The notes under the pieces are model-generated. The model was not told where the DNA came from and made no database searches. It worked only from the letters and a program-made list of their open reading frames with translations. A stretch of DNA of 45,935 bases, from the NCBI RefSeq assembly GCF_022213065.1, contig NZ_JAKLJA010000046.1, positions 1-45,935 on the forward strand. The letters are read 5' to 3'. A program made the translations under genes and the position numbers. Source of the stretch: Paraburkholderia tagetis (lineage in GTDB: Bacteria; Pseudomonadota; Gammaproteobacteria; Burkholderiales; Burkholderiaceae). This document shows, piece by piece, positions 1 through 6,997 of this stretch (within the stretch, counting starts at the first letter, position 1; every line of letters starts with the position of its first letter).

Positions 1-122
1 TTGGTCGTAGTAAGCGACCCCGCAGGCGGGCCACAGACAACGGCAAGGAGAGAGAGGTTAATTCGGATAGCATAATTTTTGTCTTGGAATGGTTGACTTT
101 CAACGCCCCATAGAAGGCTGTT

Positions 123-458
123 ATGGCGATGCCACGGGTGACACAGGGGGAACTGATCGACGTTCGACCGCTCGGTGACGCACTGCGGGATTCGAAATCC
201 GTCACGCTCATGCGCTCGGATCACCTGGAGGTGGTTCGGCTTGTGCTTGCGGCGGGCAAGCATATTCCCGAGCACCGGGCGCCCGGAGAAATAACCGTGC
301 AGTGTCTCGAGGGCGTCGTTAAGTTCGGCACCGGCGCGGGAGCCCAGCTGATGCACAGCGGGGATATGCTATTTCTGCTGGCCGGGGAGCCCCATTGGCT
401 CGAGGCCGTGGAAAACGCCTCGGTACTGGTAACCCTTTATCTCCCCCATGGTCGTTAG
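123..458 (+). CDS. Small cupin-domain protein
   Basis: This 111-residue protein is about the size of one cupin barrel. The His-containing stretch HIPEHRAPGEITVQCLEG (about residues 46-63) fits cupin motif 1, and GDMLFLLAGEPHW (about 80-92) fits motif 2 with its Pro-His. Such proteins usually bind a metal or a small ligand; no substrate can be read from the sequence. AGAAGG lies just upstream of the ATG. It is the first of four + strand genes (cupin, unknown, AhpD-like, hemerythrin) that may be cotranscribed. The fold call is good; the function is unknown. Confidence 0.75.
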   Translation: MAMPRVTQGELIDVRPLGDALRDSKSVTLMRSDHLEVVRLVLAAGKHIPEHRAPGEITVQCLEGVVKFGTGAGAQLMHSGDMLFLLAGEPHWLEAVENASVLVTLYLPHGR

Positions 459-524
459 GTTGGCCGGTTCGGTCTGCGGGGGGACCGCCGTAGACCCGGC
501 CCGCAAGGCAATAGCGAGGCAAGC

Positions 525-737
525 ATGAGCGAGCAGCCACGCATTGAGTTCCTCATCGAACGCGACGGGCTCCCGCAGGCCACCGACTGGGTGCACCGCA
601 CGATGCATATCTATCGCCGTGCGGTGCTCACCAGGGGACATTTCGCGCGCACCCATCCTTACCGGCACCGCTTCATCATTGCGTATCTGGAATTCAGGAG
701 ATGGTTACGAACGGGTTCCACCGCCCGGCCGGCGTGA
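525..737 (+). CDS. Small basic protein of unknown function
   Basis: A 70-residue protein rich in Arg and aromatic residues, with RTMHIYRRAVL in the middle and YLEFRRWL near the end. It has no signal peptide or membrane segment. An AGG-containing ribosome site precedes the ATG. I recall similar short proteins from Burkholderiaceae stress loci but cannot name a domain. It lies 66 bp after the cupin gene and about 105 bp before the AhpD-like gene, on the same strand. Function unknown. Confidence 0.55.
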   Translation: MSEQPRIEFLIERDGLPQATDWVHRTMHIYRRAVLTRGHFARTHPYRHRFIIAYLEFRRWLRTGSTARPA

Positions 738-843
738 CGGCGGGTCTCGAACCTCTTTCATGGCGGCGTCAACAGCGGCACGCCGGGCTGGATTGAGTGC
801 GACGATGTCGACTGCGAACGTCCGCGTTTTTCGCAGAAGGTGA

Positions 844-1215
844 ATGATGGAAAACTCAATGTATCCGCAGCCCGGTCCGGAAATGGCGAGACGACGCCGG
901 GAGCTTGCACCCGACGCGCTCGCTGCGTTCCGGGCTTTCAGCAGCAGCGTGTTTGCCGACGGCGCCCTGCCAGCGAAGACGAAACAGCTGATCGCTGTGG
1001 CCGTCGCACACGTGACGCAGTGCCCCTGGTGCATCCGTGGTCACACGAAAGAGGCCTTGAAGGCTGGAGCATCGGGGGCTGAGATCATGGAAGCGATCTG
1101 GGTCGCGGCCGAGATGCGTGCGGGTGCAGCTTACGCGCATTCGGCACTCGCGCTCGACGTGATGAAGCAGGAGGAGCAGTCGAGTGAGGCCCGCCATGAC
1201 GACGAGCATCATTGA
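844..1215 (+). CDS. AhpD-like (carboxymuconolactone decarboxylase family) protein
   Basis: A 123-residue protein with the helical AhpD/CMD core. The motif CPWCIRGHTKEALKAGAS (residues about 60-77) contains the CxxC pair and following His typical of AhpD-like thiol peroxidase or disulfide-reductase proteins. Two ATG codons stand in tandem at 844 and 847; AGAAGG is better spaced for the second. The C-terminus ends in an acidic and His-rich tail. The end overlaps the start of the hemerythrin gene, which indicates coupling. A role in peroxide or redox defence is inferred from the family. Confidence 0.8.
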   Translation: MMENSMYPQPGPEMARRRRELAPDALAAFRAFSSSVFADGALPAKTKQLIAVAVAHVTQCPWCIRGHTKEALKAGASGAEIMEAIWVAAEMRAGAAYAHSALALDVMKQEEQSSEARHDDEHH

Positions 1216-1774
1216 CAACCTGATCGCCGAGCACCGGCGTCTGGAGCGACTCGTGCAACTCCTCGACCGTCAATCGCTGCTTCGCGACGCGCAGGCGGCA
1301 GCGAACGCTGCACTGCTCGTGGATGCCCTCTATTACCTCACGCGGTTTCCCGACGTGAACCACCATGCGCTGGAGGACCGCATCATCGGCAAGCTGCTCG
1401 AGAAGAAGGTACTGGCCCACGAACTGGGAAGCGAACTGTCGGCGCAGCACGAGACGCTGGCATTTCAGGGCCACGAATTGATTCAGGATCTCGAATCCAT
1501 GGTGCGTGATGAAAATATGTCCAGGGAACTCCTTGAGTTTCGGATCCGGCTGTACGCGGAGCGACTGCGGCATAACATGGCCGTTGAGGAACTCACGCTG
1601 TTTCCCGTCGCGAGGCGTCATCTGGACTCCGGCGACTGGGCCTCAATCCTGCAGGCAAGCCCGACCCGGTCAGCCGACCCGCTTTTTCAAACGCCTGTCC
1701 ATGAGCGCTTTGTGCAACTGCATCGTGTGATTGCTGCCGAAGCCGATTGCGGATGCCGCGAGGGCAACATGTAG
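1196..1774 (+). CDS. Hemerythrin HHE-domain protein (copy 1)
   Basis: A 192-residue hemerythrin-like protein. It begins IIDNLIAEHRRLERL and carries the spaced His/Glu ligands of the HHE fold (AEHRRLE; NHHALED; SAQHETL; RHNMAVEELTLFP) over about residues 10-135. Proteins of this type bind a di-iron centre and sense or bind O2 or NO, or act in Fe-S repair. The ATG at 1196 has GAGG six bases upstream; a GTG at 1184 in the same frame is possible. It overlaps the AhpD-like gene. The C-terminus CGCREGN contains two closely spaced Cys. It resembles the copy at 8185-8760 more than the copy at 3659-4210. Confidence 0.85.
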   Translation: MTTSIIDNLIAEHRRLERLVQLLDRQSLLRDAQAAANAALLVDALYYLTRFPDVNHHALEDRIIGKLLEKKVLAHELGSELSAQHETLAFQGHELIQDLESMVRDENMSRELLEFRIRLYAERLRHNMAVEELTLFPVARRHLDSGDWASILQASPTRSADPLFQTPVHERFVQLHRVIAAEADCGCREGNM

Positions 1775-1830
1775 AGCCACTGGCTGTGAAGGCAGGACAG
1801 CCAACCACCCGGGCGCTCCCGCTTTCGAGC

Positions 1831-2019
1831 TCAGGAGGGGTAACGGTCTTTGCGCCGGTCGATACCGGTCGCGACGTTCGTCGCGACCGGCCAAGGTTCC
1901 GGATGGACGGCGGGGGGATCGCTTGCCGGGAAGCTCTCCGCCCCGGCCTCGTCGATCAGGGCTTCGAGGTGATCCGCGCCCTGACGGGCCGCGCGCTCAA
2001 TTTCATGAAGGATTTGCAT
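1831..2019 (-). CDS. Small SFPASDPPA-motif protein
   Basis: A 62-residue protein with the core motif SFPASDPPAVH, which marks a widespread family of very short proteobacterial proteins of unknown role. The N-terminal half (MQILHEIERAARQGADHLEA) is a predicted helix. ATG at 2019 is preferred because GAGG sits about six bases upstream; a TTG at 2031 would add four residues. It is the last gene of the minus-strand nsrR-to-fnr operon, 8 bp after the preceding unknown gene. Function unknown. Confidence 0.6.
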   Translation of the reverse strand: MQILHEIERAARQGADHLEALIDEAGAESFPASDPPAVHPEPWPVATNVATGIDRRKDRYPS

Positions 2020-2027
2020 GATGGGCC

Positions 2028-2420
2028 TCAATAATGGTCTCGACTGCGATCAAGGTTTGGCAAGACATCTTTCGATGCCCGGCGCGTCGTTTTGCAAAGC
2101 CGGACGACGAGAACGTCACCCAACGGCGTCACCTGAGGTTTGCCCCGGCACCTGCGACACTGGTCAATCTTGACCAGATTGCCGTTTAACAATGGCAGCA
2201 GGTCGGGCCACTCGATGCTGACCTGCCCGGGGGTGTGAGCAACGAGCATGAGCGTGGCAATCTCGTGCGGCGTCAACAACGGGAAATCTGTGGCGCAAGT
2301 GGGAGACGCACCGCATTCCAGCGCGGTCCGGCCTGAAGGCCGTGCTTGCCCATCCCGGTGGGTGTCGACATGGTTGACCGGTCGTGAGGCAATGCCGTCG
2401 ATTTCGTAGTGCGTTTCCAT
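2028..2420 (-). CDS. Unknown protein co-translated with fnr
   Basis: A 130-residue protein. The second half (LTPHEIATLMLVAHTPGQ, then LLPLLNGNLVKI and PQVTPLGDVLVVRL) looks like a compact helical domain with a strand pair, possibly a winged-helix-like fold, and contains a CRRC pair. The ATG at 2420 has a strong AGGAGG site inside the 3' end of the fnr gene; start and stop overlap as TGATG. No family recognised. Tight coupling to the FNR gene suggests a related role, but that is inference. Confidence 0.6.
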   Translation of the reverse strand: METHYEIDGIASRPVNHVDTHRDGQARPSGRTALECGASPTCATDFPLLTPHEIATLMLVAHTPGQVSIEWPDLLPLLNGNLVKIDQCRRCRGKPQVTPLGDVLVVRLCKTTRRASKDVLPNLDRSRDHY

Positions 2421-3295
2421 CAATGTCCTCCTGGCCGATGTTCTGGCAAGCGCCCCTCAGGCGCGTACCCCAATGCCTCCAGGTGCGGTTTCCCCCGGAA
2501 GGACGCGGGGCCAACGTCTGTCGCCAGCTTTCGCAGCCCATCAATATCGAGAATCCTGAGATCCTTGCCACACGCGTGGATCAGCCGGCGCCGCTGCAAT
2601 TTCGTTACTGTCCGGCTGACCGTTTCGAGCTTCAGTCCGAGGTAGCAGCCGATTTCCTCACGCGACATCTTCAGCGTAAATGCAGCAGCGGAGTAGCCGC
2701 GCGCCTGCCAGCGCCGCGACAGGTCGGCGAGAAAGGAGGCTACCCGCTCCTCCGCCGTCATGGTGCCGAGCAGCATCATGAGGGTGGACTCGCGCACGAT
2801 CTCGGCGCCCAGCATCTGGTGCACATGGTGCTGGATCGTCTTTACTTCCCGACAGAGCATCTCCAGCAGGTCGAACGGCATCACGCACACGGCACTGTCT
2901 TCCAGCGCGATCGCCTCGCAGCTGTGTCTGCCGCTGGCAATGCCATCAATACCGAGCGTGTCGCCCACGATGGCAAAGCCCGTGATCTGCTCGTGCCCTT
3001 CGCGATGCATGACCACGGTCTTGAACGACCCTGTGCGGATCGCATAGATGCTCCGGAACGCGTCGCCCGGGCGATACAACGCGTGGCCGCGATGAACGAT
3101 GCGTACGCACTGCACGACATCGTTGAGCCGCTCGTGGGCCCGCGCGTCAATGGGGCTGCGGGTGCACAGCGCGGCCATCGCGCACGTCTTGCAGCCGATT
3201 TCTGCCGCCCACCTCGCTTCCTCGTCCGGCCGCGCGAGCGGTTCACGATAAGGGGCAGGCGTAGCGCTTCTCTGGAGTACGGTTGTCGTCAACAT
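2420..3295 (-). CDS. fnr: FNR-type oxygen-sensing transcription regulator
   Basis: A 291-residue Crp/Fnr regulator. Cys35, Cys38 and Cys44 (GCKTCAMAALC) plus Cys137 (DSAVC) match the four [4Fe-4S] ligands of E. coli FNR, so it should sense O2 rather than being a cluster-less Dnr/Nnr type. An effector-type beta barrel spans about 55-150, a dimer helix about 150-175, and the helix-turn-helix ends in ETVSR with Glu224, Ser227 and Arg228, the residues that read the TTGAT half-site. ATG at 3295 is chosen because AGAGGAAA precedes it; an upstream GTG at 3343 lacks support. It lies 57 bp after the DUF2249 gene in the nsrR operon, linking NO control to O2 control. Confidence 0.92.
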   Translation of the reverse strand: MLTTTVLQRSATPAPYREPLARPDEEARWAAEIGCKTCAMAALCTRSPIDARAHERLNDVVQCVRIVHRGHALYRPGDAFRSIYAIRTGSFKTVVMHREGHEQITGFAIVGDTLGIDGIASGRHSCEAIALEDSAVCVMPFDLLEMLCREVKTIQHHVHQMLGAEIVRESTLMMLLGTMTAEERVASFLADLSRRWQARGYSAAAFTLKMSREEIGCYLGLKLETVSRTVTKLQRRRLIHACGKDLRILDIDGLRKLATDVGPASFRGKPHLEALGYAPEGRLPEHRPGGH

Positions 3296-3352
3296 GCTTT
3301 CCTCTGGCCATGAATATCCGGGTGAACGGATGCGTAGATCCACGCGGGCAAT

Positions 3353-3622
3353 TCAATCCACGGCTTTCACCGCGAAGTCAATCACGATGTTGCCCGGTTC
3401 GCGCGCGACGTATCCGATCTCCACGCGCGGCCCGAAGTGATGCTCGATCTGCGCCAGGAGCGGCAGCGGGTCGTGATCGTTGACAAAGCGCATCACTTCG
3501 CCTGGCTCCAGCGCACCGAGCGCGCCAAAAATGGCCGCGTGGCGAAAACGTCTGGCAACGCCGCGGGCATCGAAAACGTACGGCCAGGAAAGAACGGGAA
3601 GGATGTCTGATGGATTATGCAT
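3353..3622 (-). CDS. DUF2249 domain protein (copy 1)
   Basis: An 89-residue protein made almost wholly of a DUF2249 domain: LEPGEVMRFVNDHDPLPLL (about 38-56) followed by the strand GYVAREPGNIVIDFAV. DUF2249 proteins are small alpha/beta proteins often found beside hemerythrins and denitrification genes; their biochemical role is not settled. A good AGGAG site precedes the ATG. It lies 36 bp after the hemerythrin gene and before fnr in the same operon. A paralogue is at 6723-6986. Confidence 0.85.
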   Translation of the reverse strand: MHNPSDILPVLSWPYVFDARGVARRFRHAAIFGALGALEPGEVMRFVNDHDPLPLLAQIEHHFGPRVEIGYVAREPGNIVIDFAVKAVD

Positions 3623-3658
3623 GGCTGTTTCTCCTGAAAAGGCGGTTGATCGCGGCCG

Positions 3659-4210
3659 TCACTGCGGTGTAATGGTGCCAATGGTGCGTCGGGCCACCAT
3701 GGCCGCGCTCAGCCTGGCCAGTTGCTGCCGGTCGAGGCACGCTTCGGCAAATGGAAAAATCTGGCTCTCCTCCAGGGCAATGTGCGCGCGGTAAGCGCCG
3801 GCGAAGTCAGCGACCCGGACCGGTTCGAGCGGTCTCGTTTTCCCTTCGGCGATATCGGCGAGCACGGTGCGCAATTGTGCCCACGACGCCTCCATGGATC
3901 GATGCTCGTCGAGCAGGGATGCGATCCGCTCACCCACCGGCGAGCACTGACGCTGACTGATCCCAAGCAGCACCGGAAAGAGATCCTGTTCCTCGTCAGC
4001 GTGATGATGCGGCGCGGCGAGGTCGAAATAGCGCATGATGTTCCGGGCTGCCTGCTGCGCCTGCGTATCCGCGCCGTGCGAAGGCAGGTGTGCCGCAAGC
4101 TTTTCGAGCGTCGTGCATTGCACCGCAATGCGCTCATGACACGCCCTCAGCATCTCAACGGGTTCATCAAAAGAAGGCGCGGGTTTGATCAGGAGGCTGT
4201 CAGACTTCAT
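3659..4210 (-). CDS. Hemerythrin HHE-domain protein (copy 2)
   Basis: A 183-residue hemerythrin-like protein. Ligand-type motifs are CHERIAVQC (about 24-32), AAPHHHADEEQDLFP (about 65-79), LLDEHRSME (about 98-106) and HIALEESQIFPFAE (about 142-155), which fit a di-iron four-helix bundle. It follows nnrS by 22 bp and precedes DUF2249, so it is in the NsrR-controlled operon. A role in NO or O2 binding or in repair of nitrosylated iron centres is inferred from family and context. It is clearly diverged from the other two hemerythrins of the window. Confidence 0.88.
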   Translation of the reverse strand: MKSDSLLIKPAPSFDEPVEMLRACHERIAVQCTTLEKLAAHLPSHGADTQAQQAARNIMRYFDLAAPHHHADEEQDLFPVLLGISQRQCSPVGERIASLLDEHRSMEASWAQLRTVLADIAEGKTRPLEPVRVADFAGAYRAHIALEESQIFPFAEACLDRQQLARLSAAMVARRTIGTITPQ

Positions 4211-4232
4211 TTCGTACTCGCATCGTTTCGCT

Positions 4233-5432
4233 TCAGCCCGCCTTGCCGTCGATTCGCGGACGTGTCAGCCAGGGCCAGTATTGGCGCACGTACAGCGCGA
4301 ACGCCGCGCACCAGCACAGGCCGGCGGCGTCGATCCACCCGGCGCTCCAGCGACTTGCGAGCAACGGGCCGGCAACGCGCAGGATAGCGGCGGCGATCAC
4401 GAGGCAATAACAGGCAATCTCAGTTGACCCGGCGACGAGCTGACGCCCCGTATGTCCGAGCGCCGTACGCGTGATCATGGCGATGATCGCGCCGCCGAGC
4501 ACACCGACGGTGAGGGCGTGCAGTGCAATGGAATGCGGCACCAGTCCGACCGCGCTCAGCGCCAGCAGGGCGAAGCCGAGTGGCAGCCACGCGTAGGCCA
4601 CGTGAAGGATCGCGAGAATCGGCCGGCGGCCCACTTGCCACGAACGCCATCCCGCAAGCCGGATGCCATGGACCACCGCCGTCGCGACTGCCGCGCTGAC
4701 GACAAGCCACGCGCTCGCGCCCATCGCGTCGAGCGCAAAAGCCAGCAGCGGCAACGGAACGGCCAGCGCCTCGATCGCGCGCCAGCGCCTGCACGCATAG
4801 CCAGGTACAGCGTTAGCCGTGAACGCCGGCGTGACGCGACCCGCGATGATGGCGACGAGCGTCACCAGCAGTCCAACAGCCGCGTCAGCAGAGCGCAGCG
4901 CCAGATCGGCCCGTCCCTGCAACACCCAGGCGTGAAACAGGATGTTCAGGAGGCCGAGCATGCCCAGCACGACGGGTACAAAGATATTGTGGCGGTTGCG
5001 TGCCGGCATAAGCACGCGCAGCAGGACGATCATCAGGACTGGCAGAAACGCCGAATCCACGATCGCGGCCAGCCGCTCCGGGCCGAACCCTACCGTGATG
5101 CGCCCCGCGAGCCACAAAAGCCATAACAGGGCCAACGGCCCGCCAGATGGTGTTTCGCGCGAGGTCCAGGCCCGCACCGCCGTCAGCAGAAAACCAGCGA
5201 CGATGGCTGCGGCAAACCCGAAGATCATCTCGTGCGCATGCCACAGGATGCCGTTGAGTGACGTCATCCGGCCTGCCGGCACAATGCCATGCAGCGCGCC
5301 AAGCCAGACCAGCATGGCGAGCGCACCGAACAGCGCACCACCGAGATAAAACGGCCGGAAGCCGAGTCTCAGGACGGGCAGATCCGATGCCGGAATCGCG
5401 CAAGAAGAACGGTGCGGAAGATGCATTTTCAT
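4233..5432 (-). CDS. nnrS: NnrS family heme-copper membrane protein
   Basis: A 399-residue, 12-segment type integral membrane protein. The early motifs LRLGFRPFYLGGALFGA and WHAHEMIFGFAAAIVAGFLL and the later ITRTALGHTGR are diagnostic of NnrS. NnrS proteins protect against NO-derived iron-nitrosyl stress and are usually in NsrR regulons. The start codon overlaps the nsrR stop (ATGA), so the two are translationally coupled. The length is full for the family and all conserved His motifs seem present. Confidence 0.93.
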   Translation of the reverse strand: MKMHLPHRSSCAIPASDLPVLRLGFRPFYLGGALFGALAMLVWLGALHGIVPAGRMTSLNGILWHAHEMIFGFAAAIVAGFLLTAVRAWTSRETPSGGPLALLWLLWLAGRITVGFGPERLAAIVDSAFLPVLMIVLLRVLMPARNRHNIFVPVVLGMLGLLNILFHAWVLQGRADLALRSADAAVGLLVTLVAIIAGRVTPAFTANAVPGYACRRWRAIEALAVPLPLLAFALDAMGASAWLVVSAAVATAVVHGIRLAGWRSWQVGRRPILAILHVAYAWLPLGFALLALSAVGLVPHSIALHALTVGVLGGAIIAMITRTALGHTGRQLVAGSTEIACYCLVIAAAILRVAGPLLASRWSAGWIDAAGLCWCAAFALYVRQYWPWLTRPRIDGKAG

Positions 5433-5947
5433 GACCGGACTCCTGCCCGGTGCCGCGTGGCACCTTGCGGGCGCGACACAACCACCGGTGCCAGTTGGCG
5501 ACGGTCGGCCACGCCCAGGACAGAGGCCGCCACGGTGGGCGCTGCAATGGCCTCCCGCAACGTCATCGTGTCAAGTTCATGGAGGAACGCATCGACCGCC
5601 CGGTACAGCCTGCGCCTGAGGTTGCAGGCCGGGAAAATCGCGCAGTTGTGCGGGACAGTGGTGTCATGGCAACGCACGACGGAGAAATCCTTCTCGGCGA
5701 CACGCACGATCTCCCCTACCGAGATCTGCTCGGGCGCGCGCGCGAGGCACGCGCCGCCGGTCCGGCCGCGCGTCGTCTCGATGAGACCGACCTGACTGAG
5801 TTCGTGAATGATCTTCGTCAGGTGATTGCGCGAGATCCCATAGGCCCCCGCGATTTCGTCGATCGTCGCAACGCCACCATCCGGGTACTTCAGGGCGAGG
5901 TACATCATCACCCGAAGCGTGTAATCGGTGTAGACGGTGAGGTGCAT
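5429..5947 (-). CDS. nsrR: NsrR, Rrf2-family nitric-oxide-sensing repressor
   Basis: A 172-residue Rrf2 regulator. It starts MHLTVYTDYTLRVMMYLAL and has a winged helix (IDEIAGAYGISRNHLTKIIH, about 29-48). Cys93, Cys102 and Cys108 give the three-Cys pattern of NsrR, and Asp8, the fourth cluster ligand known in Streptomyces NsrR, is present. NO damages the [Fe-S] cluster and releases the repressor. ATG at 5947 has GGAG upstream; the open frame reaches further but without support. It leads an operon with nnrS, and an NsrR-like palindrome lies 70 bp upstream, implying autoregulation. The C-terminus extends about 30 residues beyond typical NsrR. Confidence 0.9.
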   Translation of the reverse strand: MHLTVYTDYTLRVMMYLALKYPDGGVATIDEIAGAYGISRNHLTKIIHELSQVGLIETTRGRTGGACLARAPEQISVGEIVRVAEKDFSVVRCHDTTVPHNCAIFPACNLRRRLYRAVDAFLHELDTMTLREAIAAPTVAASVLGVADRRQLAPVVVSRPQGATRHRAGVRS

Positions 5948-6016
5948 GGCGACTCCATCCTTGAAGCGGTCCGCTGGGGACCCAGGCGCGAGGCCAGTCA
6001 GCTTCGATTCGCACTT

Positions 6017-6039
6017 AACATGCATTTACCATACATCAT
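6017..6039. promoter_or_regulatory. NsrR-like operator upstream of nsrR
   Basis: The 23-bp sequence is an imperfect palindrome with the core ATGCAT, five bases, ATACAT. Against the published NsrR consensus (two 11-bp halves AAGATGCATTT and its complement, 1-bp centre) the first half matches 10 of 11 and the second 7 of 11. It lies 70 bp upstream of nsrR, where a repressor of the minus-strand operon would bind. The call rests on motif match and position; no binding data. Confidence 0.65.
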
Positions 6040-6112
6040 TAAAGCCGGATTCACAATGACGCCGGGCGATTGATTCCATTTCCCGGCGCGTGATCCGTTC
6101 TGACCTCCGGAT

Positions 6113-6164
6113 GCCCCCTCACGCTCGTGCCACGGCTGTCCCGAGGTGGTCAGCCATTGGGGGC
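6113..6164 (+). other. Nested stem-loop between divergent operons
   Basis: GCCCCC at 6113-6118 can pair with GGGGGC at 6159-6164, and inside this GGCTG (6134-6138) can pair with CAGCC (6151-6155). The outer stem is followed by CTTTCTC. This could be a weak terminator or a leader structure for transcription in the + direction. The T-run is poor, so a true terminator is doubtful. Confidence 0.3.
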
Positions 6165-6222
6165 TTTCTCATCGTGCGACCAATTGACCCGGATCGGATC
6201 CGGATGCCGGCCCCCGTGCTAA

Positions 6223-6245
6223 AACATACATAAGAAATACATTTT
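6223..6245. promoter_or_regulatory. Second NsrR-like operator
   Basis: The core ATACAT, AAGAA, ATACAT has the same 5-bp spacing as the operator at 6017-6039. Its two 11-bp halves match the NsrR consensus at 7 and 9 of 11 positions. It lies 206 bp from the first box, on the side of the + strand DUF2249 and NnrS-like genes, which would make both arms of the locus NsrR-controlled. It is weaker because the first half has ATACAT in place of ATGCAT. No gene is recognised between it and 6723. Confidence 0.45.
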
Positions 6246-6722
6246 ATCCGCCCGGTCTGCGCGGCGCCGGGTACCTCCCTCTTCTCGGTGACCCCGGAAG
6301 GAGCGCGTCATGCGATTGACGACCTGGCCTGCATCGCAATGCCTTCTCTCACGCCTATACCCGGGGTGGCGTCCTGCGCCGTCCCGGCTGTTTCCGAGCG
6401 TTCGCTTGATGGCGCCCCCAGGTCGCGGACCAGTCGCGCGTAGCAGCGCCATCCTGGGTCACATGCCGCGTCCCGGGCCTCGAACGCATCCACGACTGAT
6501 CTTGCTGCGCGAGCACACCCCATTCGTCAGGGGCCAGCGACGTCCTTCTTTGGCCCGGGAAGTCGCACCTTCCAGCGGTTCTGTCGATGTCGCGCTGGTC
6601 TGGGACCCGCCGTGGTCGCCTGCCATGATGAGCGAGGCCGCGCGCGAGGTGCTCCACTGGCCCGAACATTGACGCTTCCGGTTTCTTTCATTGTGGCTGC
6701 AGTTTCATTCTGGAGTACGAAT
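6246..6722. other. Stretch without a recognised gene
   Basis: About 475 bp with arginine- and proline-rich open frames on both strands, none with a recognisable domain or convincing ribosome site. I read it as a long leader or decayed sequence between the second NsrR-like box and the + strand DUF2249 gene. Confidence 0.4.
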
Positions 6723-6986
6723 ATGTCTACCATTGCCATCCCTGCCTCCGTGATCGTCGTCGACGTTGGTACGGTTGATCCACGTGATCGCCATTCCATG
6801 GTTTTCGACACGTTTGCGGGACTGGCCCCTGGCCAGGCGCTCGAACTCGTGTCGGACCACAATCCCGAACCGTTACTCGAGGAGTTCGTCGCCGAACTGC
6901 CGGACGGGTTCTGGTGGCGGGGCGAAAAGGATCCGAACAACCTCTGGCGCGTGCTGATTGTCAAACCCGAGACGGCGCTCGATTGA
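6723..6986 (+). CDS. DUF2249 domain protein (copy 2)
   Basis: An 87-residue DUF2249 protein. The signature runs VDVGTVDPRDRHSMVFDTF (about 14-32), LAPGQALELVSDHNPEPLL (about 35-53), then GFWWRGEKDPNNLWRVLI. It differs from copy 1 in keeping the PRDRH start and the FWW segment, so it is the more canonical version. The ATG at 6723 has TGGAG about eight bases upstream. It ends 11 bp before an NnrS-like membrane gene and is likely cotranscribed with it. Confidence 0.85.
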   Translation: MSTIAIPASVIVVDVGTVDPRDRHSMVFDTFAGLAPGQALELVSDHNPEPLLEEFVAELPDGFWWRGEKDPNNLWRVLIVKPETALD

Positions 6987-6997
6987 CGGCAACGGCC

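Noticed and set aside
6170..6200. FNR-like sequence TTGACCCGGATCGG near the second NsrR-like box
   Set aside because: Only 7 of 10 defined positions match and it overlaps a chance GGATCC-rich segment.
6310..6672. Possible + strand gene after the second NsrR-like box
   Set aside because: Arg/Pro-rich translation, no domain, no good Shine-Dalgarno; overlapping frames on the other strand are equally open.
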